Source of the DNA: Elymus sibiricus
Taxonomy: Eukaryota > Streptophyta > Magnoliopsida > Poales > Poaceae
Assembly: GCA_039707655.1 (NCBI GenBank)
Contig: CM077667.1
Span: 547,688,222-547,752,221, forward strand
Length of the DNA: 64,000 nt
Reading direction: 5' to 3'
Shown here: positions 35,781 through 49,025 of the stretch, one piece after another
How positions within the stretch are numbered: the stretch's first letter is position 1
How the letters are laid out: each line of letters starts with the position of its first letter
Program-made: the position numbers and the translations under genes
The notes under the pieces: model-generated
What the model was told of the DNA's origin: nothing
The model's input: only the letters and a program-made list of their open reading frames with translations
Database searches by the model: none

Positions 35781-37390
35781 ATGACCTCTCTTTGTGAATT
35801 TCGCCCCGAAACCCTGTCACTGATGCTCCGGACCCAAAGCTTGCATAAAAACTGATCCAAAATTACCTTTTCAAGCGACCGTGCAGTGGAATTATTTTCT
35901 TTACAAACCATTTCAGACATTTCGCGTTCACAAACTTTTCTCAAAATAGGTCTCCATATATGACCTCTCTTTGTGAATTTCGCCCCGAAACCTTGTCACT
36001 CATGACCCGGACCCAAAGCTTGCATAAAAACTCATCCAAAACTAACTTTTCAAGCGACCATGCAGTGGAATTGTTTTCTTTACAAACCATTTCAGACATT
36101 TCGCGTTCACAAACTTTTCTCAAAATAGGTCTCCATATATGACCTCTCTTTGTGAATTTCGCCCCGAAACCCTGTCACTTATGCTCCGGACCCAAAGCTT
36201 GCATAAAAACTCATCCAAAATTACCTTTTCAAGCGACCGTGCAGTGGAATTATTTTCTTTACAAACCATTTCAGACATTTCGTGTTCACAAACTTTTCTC
36301 AAAATAGGTCTCCATATATGACCTCTCTTTGTGAATTTCGCCCCGAAACCCTGTCACTGACGCTCCGGACCCTAAGTTGCATAAAAACTCATCCAAAATT
36401 ACCTTTTCAAGCGACCGTGCAGTGGAATTGTTTTCTTTACAAACCATTTCAGAAATTTCGCGTTCACAAACTTTTCTCAAAATAGGTCTCCATATATTAC
36501 CTCTCTTTGTGAATTTCGCCCCGAAACCCTGTCATTGAAGCTCCGGACCCAAAACTTGCATAAAAACTCATCCAAAACTAACTTTTCAAGCGACCGTGCA
36601 GTGGAATTGTTTTCTTTACAAACCATTTCAGACATTTCGCGTTCACAAACTTTTCTCAAAATAGGTCTCCATATATGACCTCTCTTTGTGAATTTCGCCC
36701 CGAAACCCTGTCACTAACGCTCCGGACCCAAAGCTTGCCTAAAAACTCATCCAAAATTACCTTTTCAAGCGACCGTGCAGTGGAATTGTTTTCTTTACAA
36801 ACCATTTCAGACATTTCGCGTTCACAAACTTTTCTCAAAATAGTTCTCCCTATATGACCTCTCTTTGTGAATTTCGCCCCGAAACCCTGTCACTGACGCT
36901 CCGGACCCAAAGCATCCATAAAAACTCATCCAAAACTAACTTTTCAAGCGACCGTGCAGTGAAATTATTTTCTTTACAAACCATTTCAGACATTTCGCGT
37001 TCACAAACTTTTCTCAAAATAGGTATCCATATATGACCTCTCTTTGTGAATTTCGCCCCGAAACCCTGTCACTGATTCTCCGGACCCAAAGCTTCCATAA
37101 AAACTCATCCAAAACTAACTTTTCAAGCGACCGTGCAGTGGAATTGTTTTCTTTACAAACCATTTCAGACATTTCACGTTCACAAACTTTTCTCAAAATA
37201 GGTCTCCATATATGACCTCTCTTTGTGAATTTCGCCCCGAAACCTTGTCACTCATGACCCGGACCCAAAGCTTGCATAAAAACTCATCCAAAACTAACTT
37301 TTCAAGCGACCGTGCAGTGGAATTGTTTTCTTTACAAACCATTTCAGACATTTTGCGTTCACAAACTTTTCTCAAAATAGGTCTCCATAT
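35781..37390 (+). repeat. Transition zone containing a block shared with 57.4-58.9 kb
   Basis: After two ordinary copies, the order at 36139-37390 (ACTTATGCTCC copy, 1-bp-deleted copy, P-like ATTACC copy, CTAACGCTCC copy, copy after TTCTCCCTATATG, GATTCTCC copy, GACCCGG copy, then K) is the same as at 57438-58689. Shared oddities include the CTAAGTTGC lesion and loss of AAGCTT in the fifth member (AAGCATCC near 36911, AGAATCC near 58210). Confidence 0.82.
36318..36495 (+). repeat. 178-bp monomer with CTAAGTTGC (1-bp deletion), copy 1
   Basis: GGACCCTAAGTTGC (36367-36380) replaces GGACCCAAAGCTTGC. One base is lost, A becomes T, and the HindIII site is destroyed. The same compound lesion occurs at 57617-57794 and 62807-62984, so it arose once and was copied. 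Confidence 0.92.
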
Positions 37391-40254
37391 ATGACCTCCC
37401 TTTGTAAATTTCGCCCCGAAACTCTGTCACTAACGCTCCGGACCCAAAGCTTGCATAAAAACTCATCCAAACCTAACTTTTCAAGCGACCGTGCACTGGA
37501 ATTGTTTTCTTTACAAACCATTTCAGACATTTCGCGTTCACAAACTTTTTTCAAAATAGGTCTCCATATATGACCTCTCTTTGTGAATTTCGCCCCGAAA
37601 CCCTGTCACTGATGCTCCGAACCCAAAGCTTGCATAAAAACTCATCCAAAACTAACTTTTCAAGCGACCGTGCAGTGGAATTGTTTTCTTTTCAAACCAT
37701 TTCAGACATTTCGCGTTCGCAAACTTTTCTCAAAATAGGTCTCCATATATGACCCCTCTTTGTCAATTTCGCCCCGAAACCCTGTCACTAACGCTCCGGA
37801 CCCAAAGCTTGCATAAAAACTCATCCAAAACTAACTTTTCAAGCGACCGTCCAGTGGAATTGTTTTCTTTACAAACCATTTCAGACATTTCGCGTTCACA
37901 AACTTTTCTCAAAATAGGTCTCCATATATGACCTCTCTTTGCGAATTTCGCCCCGAAACCCTGTCACTGATGCTCCGGACCCAAAGCTTGCATAAAAACT
38001 CATCCAAAACTAACTTTTCAAGCAACCGTGCAGTGGAATTGTTTTCTTTACAAACCATTTCAGACATTTCGCGTTCACAAACTTTTCTCAAAATAGGTCT
38101 CCATATATGACCTCTCTTTGTGAATTTCGCCCGGAAACCCTGTCACTCATGCTCCGTACCCAAAGCTTGCATAAAAACTCATCCAAAATTACCTTTTCAT
38201 GCGACCGTGCAGTGGAATTGTTTTCTTTACAAACCATTTCAGACATTTCGCGTGCACAAACTTTTCTCAAAATAGGTCTCCGTATATGACCTCTCTTTGT
38301 GAATTTCGCCCCGAAACCCTGTCACTGACGCTCCGGACCCAAAGCTTCCATAAAAACTCATCCAAAATTAACTTTTCAAGCGATCGTGCAGTGGAATTGT
38401 TTTCTTTACAAACCATTTCAGACATTTCGCGTTCACAAACTTTTCTCAAAATAGATATCCATATATGACCTCTCTTTGTGAATTTCGCCCCGAAACCGTG
38501 TCACTGATTCTCCGGACCCAAAGCTTCCATAAAAACTTATCCAAAACTAACTTTTCAAGCGACCGTGCAGTGGAATTGTTTTCTTTACAAACCATTTCAG
38601 ACATTTCACGTTCACAAACTTTTCTCAAAATAGGTCTCCATATATGACCTCTCTTTGTGAATTTCGCCCCGAAACCTTGTCACTGATGCTCCGGACCCAA
38701 AGCTTGCATAAAAACTCATCCAAAATTACCTTTTCAAGCGACCGTGCAGTGGAATTGTTTTCTTTACAAACCAATTCAGATATTTCGCGTTCACAAACTT
38801 TTCTCAAAATAGGTCTCCATATATGACCTCTCTTTGTGAATTTCGCCCCGAAACCTTGTCACTCATGACCCGGACCCAAAGCTTGCAAAAAAACTCATCC
38901 AAAACTAACTTTTCAAGCGACCGTGCAGTGGAATTGTTTTCTTTACAAACCATTTCAGACATTTCGCGTTCACAAACTTTTCTCAAAATAGGTCTCCATA
39001 TATGACCTCCCTTTGTGAATTTCGCCCCGAAACCCTGTCACTGATGCTCCGTACCCAAAGCTTGCATAAAAACTCATCCAAAATTACCTTTTCAGGCGAC
39101 CGTGCAGTGGAATTGTTTTCTTTACAAACCATTTCAGACATTTCGCGTTCACAAACTTTTCTCAAAATAGGTCTCCATATATGACCTCCCTTTGTGAATT
39201 TCGCCCCGAAACCCTGTCACTGATGATCCGGACCCAATGCTTGCATAAAAACTCATCCAAAACCAACTTTTCAAGCGACCGTGCAGTGGAATTGTTTTCT
39301 TTACAAACCATTTCAGACATTTCGCGTGCAAAAACTTTTCTCAAAATAGGTCTCCATATATGACCTCTCTTTGTGAATTTCGCCCCGAAACCCTGTCACT
39401 GACGCTCCGGACCGAAAGCTTCCATAAAAACTCATCCATAACTAACTTTTCAAGCGACCGTGCAGTGGAATTGTTTTCCTTACAAACCATTTCAGACATT
39501 TTGCGTTCACAAACTTTTCTCAAAATAGGTATCCATATATGACTTCTCTTTGTGAATTTCGCCCCGAAACCCTGTCACTGATTCTCCGGACCCAAAGCTT
39601 CCATAAAAACTCATCCAAAACTAACTATTCAAGCGACCGTGCAGTGGAATTGTTTTCTTTACAAACCATTTCAAACATTTCGCGTTCACAAACTTTTCTG
39701 AAAATAGGTCTCCATATATGACCTCTCTTTGTGAATTTCGCCCCGAAACCCTGTCACTGATGCTCCGTACCCAAAGCTTGCATAAAAACTCATCCAAAAT
39801 TACCTTTTCAAGCGACCGTGCAGTGGAATTGTTTTCTTTACAAACCATTTCAGACATTTTGCGTTCACAAACTTTTCTCAAAATAGGTATCCATATATGA
39901 CTTCTCTTTGTGAATTTCGCCCCGAAACCCTGTCACTGATTCTCCGGACCCAAAGCTTCCATAAAAACTCATCCAAAACTAACTATTCAAGCGACCGTGC
40001 AGTGGAATTGTTTTCTTTACAAACGATTTCAGACATTTCGCGTTCACAAACTTTTCTCAAAATAGGTCTCCATATATGACCTCTCGTTGTGAATTTCGCC
40101 CCGAAACCTTGTCACTCATGACCCGGACCCAAAGCTTGCATAAAAACTCATCCAAAACTAACTTTTCAAGCGACCGTGCAGTGGAATTGTTTTCTTTACA
40201 AACCATTTCAGACATTTTGCGTTCACAAACTTTTCTCAAAATAGGTCTCCATAT
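37391..40254 (+). repeat. K-family HOR unit, 16 monomers (2,864 bp)
   Basis: It opens with monomer K: CTCCCTTTGTAAATTTCG, GAAACTCTGTCACTAACG, AAACCTAAC, GTGCACTGG and CTTTTTTCAAAATAGG. The order follows the regular 15-mer at 43656 up to J (39539). Then an ACCTTTT copy with ATTTTGCG (39718) and a second J (39897) stand where g is expected, giving 16. Confidence 0.85.
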
Positions 40255-42581
40255 ATGACCTCCCTTTGTAAATTTCGCCCCGAAACTCTGTCACTAACGC
40301 TCCGGACCCAAAGCTTGCATAAAAACTCATCCAAACCTAACTTTTCAAGCGACCGTGCACTGGAATTGTTTTCTTTACAAACCATTTCAGACATTTCGCG
40401 TTCACAAACTTTTTTCAAAATAGGTCTCCATATATGACCTCTCTTTGTGAATTTCGCCCCGAAACCCTGTCACTGATGCTCCGAACCCAAAGCTTGCATA
40501 AAAACTCATCCAAAACTAACTTTTCAAGCGACCGTGCAGTGGAATTGTTTTCTTTTCAAACCATTTCAGACATTTCGCGTTCGCAAACTTTTCTCAAAAT
40601 AGGTCTCCATATATGACCCCTCTTTGTGAATTTCGCCCCGAAACCCTGTCACTAACGCTCCGGACCCAAAGCTTGCATAAAAACTCATCCAAAACTAACT
40701 TTTCAAGCGACCGTCCAGTGGAATTGTTTTCTTTACAAACCATTTCAGACATTTCGCGTTCACAAACTTTTCTCAAAATAGGTCTCCATATATGACCTCT
40801 CTTTGTGAATTTCGCCCCGAAACCCTGTCACTGATGCTCCGGACCCAAAGCTTGCATAAAAACTCATCCAAAACTAACTTTTCAAGCAACCGTGCAGTGG
40901 AATTGTTTTCTTTACAAACCATTTCAGACATTTCGCGTTCACAAACTTTTCTCAAAATAGGTCTCCATATATGACCTCTCTTTGTGAATTTCGCCCCGAA
41001 ACCCTGTCACTGATGCTCCGGACCCAAAGCTTGCATAAAAACTCATCCAAAACTAACTTTTCAAGCGACCGTGCAGTGGAATTGTTTTCTTTACAAACCA
41101 TTTCAGACATTTCGCGTTCACAAACTTTTCTCAAAATAGGTCTCCATATATGACCTCTCGTTGTGAATTTCGCCCCGAAACCTTGTCACTCATGACCCGG
41201 ACCCAAAGCTTGCATAAAAACTCATCCAAAACTAACTTTTCAAGCGACCGTGCAGTGGAATTGTTTTCTTTACAAACCATTTCAGACATTTTGCGTTCAC
41301 AAACTTTTCTCAAAATAGGTCTCCATATATGACCTCTCTTTGTGAATTTCGCCCCGAAACCCTGTCACTCATGCTCCGTACCCAAAGCTTGCATAAAAAC
41401 TCATCCAAAATTACCTTTTCAAGCGACCGTGCAGTGGAATTGTTTTCTTTACAAACCATTTCAGACATTTCGCGTGCACAAACTTTTCTCAAAATAGGTC
41501 TCCGTATATGACCTCTCTTTGTGAATTTCGCCCCGAAACCCTGTCACTGACGCTCCGGACCCAAAGCTTCCATAAAAACTCATCCAAAACTAACTTTTCA
41601 AGCGACCGTGCAGTGGAATTGTTTTCTTTACAAACCATTTCAGACATTTCGCGTTCACAAACTTTTCTCAAAATAGGTATCCATATATGACCTCTCTTTG
41701 TGAATTTCGCCCCGAAACCCTGTCACTGATTCTCCGGACCCAAAGCTTCCATAAAAACTTATCCAAAACTAACTTTTCAAGCGACCGTGCAGTGGAATTG
41801 TTTTCTTTACAAACCATTTCAGACATTTCACGCTCACAAACTTTTCTCAAAATAGGTCTCCATATATGACCTCTCTTTGTGAATTTCGCCCCGAAACCCT
41901 GTCACTGACGCTCCGGACCGAAAGCTTCCATAAAAACTCATCCATAACTAACTTTTCAAGCGACCGTGCAGTGGAATTGTTTTCCTTACAAACCATTTCA
42001 GACATTTTGCGTTCACAAACTTTTCTCAAAATAGGTATCCATATATGACTTCTCATTGTGAATTTCGCCCCGAAACCCTGTCACTGATTCTCCGGACCCA
42101 AAGCTTCCATAAAAACTCATCCAAAACTAACTATTCAAGCGACCGTGCAGTGGAATTGTTTTCTTTACAAACCATTTCAGACATTTCGCGTTCACAAACT
42201 TTTCTCAAAATAGGTCTCCATATATGACCTCTCTTTGTGAATTTCGCCCCGAAACCCTGTCACTGATGCTCCGGACCCAAAGCTTGCATAAAAACTCATC
42301 CAAAACTAACTTTTCAAGCGACCGTGCAGTGGAATTGTTTTCTTTACAAACCATTTCAGACATTTCGCGTTCACAAACTTTTCTCAAAATAGGTCTCCAT
42401 ATATGACCTCTCGTTGTGAATTTCGCCCCGAAACCTTGTCACTCATGACCCGGACCCAAAGCTTGCATAAAAACTCATCCAAAACTAACTTTTCAAGCGA
42501 CCGTGCAGTGGAATTGTTTTCTTTACAAACCATTTCAGACATTTTGCGTTCACAAACTTTTCTCAAAATAGGTCTCCATAT
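40255..42581 (+). repeat. K-family HOR unit, 13 monomers (2,327 bp)
   Basis: The order is K, L (CTCCGAACCC, TTTTCAAACC, TTCGCAAAC), M (GACCCCTC, GTCCAGTGG), C, g, a GACCCGG copy with CTCGTTGTG, D, E, F, I, J, g, and the CTCGTTGTG copy again. Compared with the 15-mer, g and the CTCGTTGTG copy are inserted after C, and G, X, H and W are missing after F. Confidence 0.82.
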
Positions 42582-43655
42582 ATGACCTCCCTTTGTAAAT
42601 TTCGCCCCGAAACTCTGTCAGTAACGCTCCGGACCCAAAGCTTGCATAAAAACTCATCCAAACCTAACTTTTCAAGCGACCGTGCACTGGAATTGTTTTC
42701 TTTACAAACCATTTCAGACATTTCGCGTTCACAAACTTTTTTCAAAATAGGTCTCCATATATGACCTCTCTTTGTGAATTTCGCCCCGAAACCCTGTCAC
42801 TGATGCTCCGAACCCAAAGCTTGCATAAAAACTCATCCAAAACTAACTTTTCAAGCGACCGTGCAGTGGAATTGTTTTCTTTTCAAACCATTTCAGACAT
42901 TTCGCGTTCGCAAACTTTTCTCAAAATAGGTCTCCATATATGACCCCTCTTTGTGAATTTCGCCCCGAAACCCTGTCACTAACGCTCCGGACCCAAAGCT
43001 TGCATAAAAACTCATCCAAAACTAACTTTTCAAGCGACCGTCCAGTGGAATTGTTTTCTTTACAAACCATTTCAGACATTTCGCGTTCACAAACTTTTCT
43101 CAAAATAGGTCTCCATATATGACCTCTCTTTGTGAATTTCGCCCCGAAACCCTGTCACTGATGCTCCGGACCCAAAGCTTGCATAAAAACTCATCCAAAA
43201 CTAACTTTTCAAGCAACCGTGCAGTGGAATTGTTTTCTTTACAAACCATTTCAGACATTTCGCGTTCACAAACTTTTCTCAAAATAGGTCTCCATATATG
43301 ACCTCTCTTTGTGAATTTCGCCCCGAAACCCTGTCACTCATGCTCCGTACCCAAAGCTTGCATAAAAACTCATCCAAAATTACCTTTTCAACCGACCGTG
43401 CAGTGGAATTGTTTTCTTTACAAACCATTTCAGACATTTCGCGTGCACAAACTTTCCTCAAAATAGGTCTCCGTATATGACCTCTCTTTGTGAATTTCGC
43501 CCCGAAACCCTGTCACTGACGCTCCGGACCCAAAGCTTCCATAAAAACTCATCCATAACTAACTTTTCAAGCGACCGTGCAGTGGAATTGTTTTCTTTAC
43601 AAACCATTTCAGACATTTTGCGTTCACAAACTTTTCTCAAAATAGGTCTCCATAT
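42582..43655 (+). repeat. K-family HOR unit shortened to 6 monomers (1,074 bp)
   Basis: The order is K, L, M, C, D, then a chimera (43477) that leads straight to the next K. Nine monomers of the 15-mer are absent. Confidence 0.87.
43477..43655 (+). repeat. Chimeric monomer at the 6-mer deletion joint (E head, I tail)
   Basis: The head is E type (GACGCTCCGGACCCAAAGC). From CATCCATAAC onward it is I type, with ATTTTGCGTTC. The tail is then GGTCTCC rather than the GGTATCC of I. The first switch lies between about 43531 and 43556, an interval containing AAGCTT. Confidence 0.78.
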
Positions 43656-46340
43656 ATGACCTCCCTTTGTAAATTTCGCCCCGAAACTCTGTCACTAACG
43701 CTCCGGACCCAAAGCTTGCATAAAAACTCATCCAAACCTAACTTTTCAAGCGACCGTGCACTGGAATTGTTTTCTTTACAAACCATTTCAGACATTTCGC
43801 GTTCACAAACTTTTTTCAAAATAGGTCTCCATATATGACCTCTCTTTGTGAATTTCGCCCCGAAACCCTGTCACTGATGCTCCGAACCCAAAGCTTGCAT
43901 AAAAACTCATCCAAAACTAACTTTTCAAGCGACCGTGCAGTGGAATTGTTTTCTTTTCAAACCATTTCAGACATTTCGCGTTCGCAAACTTTTCTCAAAA
44001 TAGGTCTCCATATATGACCCCTCTTTGTGAATTTCGCCCCGAAACCCTGTCACTAACGCTCCGGACCCAAAGCTTGCATAAAAACTCATCCAAAACTAAC
44101 TTTTCAAGCGACCGTCCAGTGGAATTGTTTTCTTTACAAACCATTTCAGACATTTCGCGTTCACAAACTTTTCTCAAAATAGGTCTCCATATATGACCTC
44201 TCTTTGTGAATTTCGCCCCGAAACCCTGTCACTGATGCTCCGGACCCAAAGCTTGCATAAAAACTCATCCAAAACTAACTTTTCAAGCAACCGTGCAGTG
44301 GAATTGTTTTCTTTACAAACCATTTCAGACATTTCGCGTTCACAAACTTTTCTCAAAATAGGTCTCCATATATGACCTCTCTTTGTGAATTTCGCCCCGA
44401 AACCCTGTCACTCATGCTCCGTACCCAAAGCTTGCATAAAAACTCATCCAAAATTACCTTTTCAAGCGACCGTGCAGTGGAATTGTTTTCTTTACAAACC
44501 ATTTCAGACATTTCGCGTGCACAAACTTTCCTCAAAATAGGTCTCCGTATATGACCTCTCTTTGTGAATTTCGCCCCGAAACCCTGTCACTGACGCTCCG
44601 GACCCAAAGCTTCCATAAAAACTCATCCAAAACTAACTTTTCAAGCGACCGTGCAGTGGAATTGTTTTCTTTACAAACCATTTCAGACATTTCGCGTTCA
44701 CAAACTTTTCTCAAAATAGGTATCCATATATGACCTCTCTTTGTGAATTTCGCCCCGAAACCCTGTCACTGATTCTCCGGACCCAAAGCTTCCATAAAAA
44801 CTTATCCAAAACTAACTTTTCAAGCGACCGTGCAGTGGAATTGTTTTCTTTACAAACCATTTCAGACATTTCACGTTCACAAACTTTTCTCAAAATAGGT
44901 CTCCATATATGACCTCTCTTTGTGAATTTCGCCCCGAAACCTTGTCACTGATGCTCCGGACCCAAAGCTTGCATAAAAACTCATCCAAAATTACCTTTCC
45001 AAGCGACCGTGCAGTGGAATTGTTTTCTTTACAAACCAATTCAGATATTTCGCGTTCACAAACTTTTCTCAAAATAGGTCTCCATATATGACCTCTCTTT
45101 GTGAATTTCGCCCCGAAACCTTGTCACTCATGACCCGGACCCAAAGCTTGCAAAAAAACTCATCCAAAACTAACTTTTCAAGCGACCGTGCAGTGGAATT
45201 GTTTTCTTTACAAACCATTTCAGAGATTTCGCGTTCACAAACTTTTCTCAAAATAGGTCTCCATATATGACCTCTCTTTGTGAATTTCGCCCCGAAACCC
45301 TGTCACTGATGCTCCGTACCCAAAGCTTGCATAAAAACTCATCCAAAATTACCTTTTCAGGCGACCGTGCAGTGGAATTGTTTTCTTTACAAACCATTTC
45401 AGACATTTCGCATTCACAAACTTTTCTCAAAATAGGTCTCCATATATGACCTCCCTTTGTGAATTTCGCCCCGAAACCCTGTCACTGATGATCCGGACCC
45501 AATGCTTGCATAAAAACTCATCCAAAACCAACTTTTCAAGCGACCGTGCAGTGGAATTGTTTTCTTTACAAACCATTTCAGACATTTCGCGTGCAAAAAC
45601 TTTTCTCAAAATAGGTCTCCATATATGACCTCTCTTTGTGAATTTCGCCCCGAAACCCTGTCACTGACGCTCCGGACCGAAAGCTTCCATAAAAACTCAT
45701 CCATAACTAACTTTTCAAGCGACCGTGCAGTGGAATTGTTTTCCTTACAAACCATTTCAGACATTTTGCGTTCACAAACTTTTCTCAAAATAGGTATCCA
45801 TATATGACTTCTCTTTGTGAATTTCGCCCCGAAACCCTGTCACTGATTCTCCGGACCCAAAGCTTCCATAAAAACTCATCCAAAACTAACTATTCAAGCG
45901 ACCGTGCAGTGGAATTGTTTTCTTTACAAACCATTTCAGACATTTCGCGTTCACAAACTTTTCTCAAAATAGGTCTCCATATATGACCTCTCTTTGTGAA
46001 TTTCGCCCCGAAACCCTGTCACTGATGCTCCGGACCCAAAGCTTGCATAAAAACTCATCCAAAACTAACTTTTCAAGCGACCGTGCAGTGGAATTGTTTT
46101 CTTTACAAACCATTTCAGACATTTCGCGTTCACAAACTTTTCTCAAAATAGGTCTCCATATATGACCTCTCGTTGTGAATTTCGCCCCGAAACCTTGTCA
46201 CTCATGACCCGGACCCAAAGCTTGCATAAAAACTCATCCAAAACTAACTTTTCAAGCGACCGTGCAGTGGAATTGTTTTCTTTACAAACCATTTCAGACA
46301 TTTTGCGTTCACAAACTTTTCTCAAAATAGGTCTCCATAT
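43656..46340 (+). repeat. K-family 15-mer HOR, unit 1 (2,685 bp)
   Basis: Members start at 43656 K, 43835 L, 44014 M, 44193 C, 44372 D, 44551 E, 44730 F, 44909 G, 45088 X (CTTGCAAAAAAACTC), 45267 H (CAGGCGACC), 45446 W (GATGATCC, CCAATGCTTGC), 45625 I (GGACCGAAAGC, CATCCATAAC), 45804 J, 45983 g and 46162 (CTCGTTGTG). This is the most regular form of the right-hand family. Confidence 0.92.
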
Positions 46341-49025
46341 ATGACCTCCCTTTGTAAATTTCGCCCCGAAACTCTGTCACTAACGCTCCGGACCCAAAGC
46401 TTGCATAAAAACTCATCCAAACCTAACTTTTCAAGCGACCGTGCACTGGAATTGTTTTCTTTACAAACCATTTCAGACATTTCGCGTTCACAAACTTTTT
46501 TCAAAATAGGTCTCCATATATGACTTCTCTTTGTGAATTTCGCCCCGAAACCCTGTCACTGATGCTCCGAACCCAAAGCTTGCATAAAAACTCATCCAAA
46601 ACTAACTTTTCAAGCGACCGTGCAGTGGAATTGTTTTCTTTTCAAACCATTTCAGACATTTCGCGTTCGCAAACTTTTCTCAAAATAGGTCTCCATATAT
46701 GACCCCTCTTTGTGAATTTCGCCCCGAAACCCTGTCACTAACGCTCCGGACCCAAAGCTTGCATAAAAACTCATCCAAAACTAACTTTTCAAGCGACCGT
46801 CCAGTGGAATTGTTTTCTTTACAAACCATTTCAGACATTTTGCGTTCACAAACTTTTCTCAAAATAGGTCTCCATATATGACCTCTCTTTGTGAATTTCA
46901 CCCCGAAACCCTGTCACTGATGCTCCGGACCCAAAGCTTGCATAAAAACTCATCCAAAACTAACTTTTCAAGCAACCGTGCAGTGGAATTGTTTTCTTTA
47001 CAAACCATTTCAGACATTTCGCGTTCACAAACTTTTCTCAAAATAGGTCTCCATATATGACCTCTCTTTGTGAATTTCGCCCCGAAACCCTGTCACTCAT
47101 GCTCCGTACCCAAAGCTTGCATAAAAACTCATCCAAAATTACCTTTTCAAGCGACCGTGCAGTGGAATTGTTTTCTTTACAAACCATTTCAGACATTTCG
47201 CGTGCACAAACTTTTCTCAAAATAGGTCTCCGTATATGACCTCTCTTTGTGAATTTCGCCCCGAAACCCTGTCACTGACGCTCCGGACCCAAAGCTTCCA
47301 TAAAAACTCATCCAAAACTAACTTTTCAAGCGACCGTGCAGTGGAATTGTTTTCTTTACAAACCATTTCAGACATTTCGCGTTCACAAACTTTTCTCAAA
47401 ATAGGTATCCATATATGACCTCTCTTTGTGAATTTCGCCCCGAAACCCTGTCACTGATTCTCCGGACCCAAAGCTTCCATAAAAACTTATCCAAAACTAA
47501 CTTTTCAAGCGACCGTGCAGTGGAATTGTTTTCTTTACAAACCATTTCAGACATTTCACGTTCACAAACTTTTCTCAAAATAGGTCTCCATATATGACCT
47601 CTCTTTGTGAATTTCGCCCCGAAACCTTGTCACTGATGCTCCGGACCCAAAGCTTGCATAAAAACTCATCCAAAATTACCTTTTCAAGCGACCGTGCAGT
47701 GGAATTGTTTTCTTTACAAACCAATTCAGATATTTCGCGTTCACAAACTTTTCTCAAAATAGGTCTCCATATATGACCTCTCTTTGTGAATTTCGCCCCG
47801 AAACCTTGTCACTCATGACCCGGACCCAAAGCTTGCAAAAAAACTCATCCAAAACTAACTTTTCAAGTGACCGTGCAGTGGAATTGTTTTCTTTACAAAC
47901 CATTTCAGAGATTTCGCGTTCACAAACTTTTCTCAAAATAGGTCTCCATATATGACCTCTCTTTGTGAATTTCGCCCCGAAACCCTGTCACTAATGCTCC
48001 GTACCCAAAGCTTGCATAAAAACTCATCCAAAATTACCTTTTCAGGCGACCGTGCAGTGGAATTGTTTTCTTTACAAACCATTTCAGACATTTCGCGTTC
48101 ACAAACTTTTCTCAAAATAGGTCTCCATATATGACCTCCCTTTGTGAATTTCGCCCCGAAACCCTGTCACTGATGATCCGGACCCAATGCTTGCATAAAA
48201 ACTCATCCAAAACCAACTTTTCAAGCGACCGTGCAGTGGGATTGTTTTCTTTACAAACCATTTCAGACATTTCGCGTGCAAAAACTTTTCTCAAAATAGG
48301 TCTCCATATATGACCTCTCTTTGTGAATTTCGCCCCGAAACCCTGTCACTGACGCTCCGGACCGAAAGCTTCCATAAAAACTCATCCATAACTAACTTTT
48401 CAAGCGACCGTGCAGTGGAATTGTTTTCCTTACAAACCATTTCAGACATTTTGCGTTCACAAACTTTTCTCAAAATAGGTATCCATATATGACTTCTCTT
48501 TGTGAATTTCGCCCCGAAACCCTGTCACTGATTCTCCGGACCCAAAGCTTCCATAAAAACTCATCCAAAACTAACTATTCAAGCGACCGTGCAGTGGAAT
48601 TGTTTTCTTTACAAACCATTTCAGACATTTCGCGTTCACAAACTTTTCTCAAAATAGGTCTCCATATATGACCTCTCTTTGTGAATTTCGCCCCGAAACC
48701 CTGTCACTGATGCTCCGGACCCAAAGCTTGCATAAAAACTCATCCAAAACTAACTTTTCAAGCGACCGTGCAGTGTAATTGTTTTCTTTACAAACCATTT
48801 CAGACATTTCGCGTTCACAAACTTTTCTCAAAATAGGTCTCCATATATGACCTCTCTTTGTGAATTTCGCCCCGAAACCTTGTCACTCATGACCCGGACC
48901 CAAAGCTTGCATAAAAACTCATCCAAAACTAACTTTTCAAGCGACCGTAGAGTGGAATTGTTTTCTTTACAAACCATTTCAGACATTTTGCGTTCACAAA
49001 CTTTTCTCAAAATAGGTCTCCATAT
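46341..49025 (+). repeat. K-family 15-mer HOR, unit 2 (2,685 bp)
   Basis: The fifteen types and their order match unit 1, with roughly ten scattered differences noticed. These include ATTTTGCG near 46840, ATTTCACCCC near 46898, AAGTGACC near 47867, GTGGGATTG near 48239, GTGTAATTG near 48775 and CCGTAGAGTGG near 48948. It is clearly homologous but older or less homogenised than the left 15-mer pair. Confidence 0.92.
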
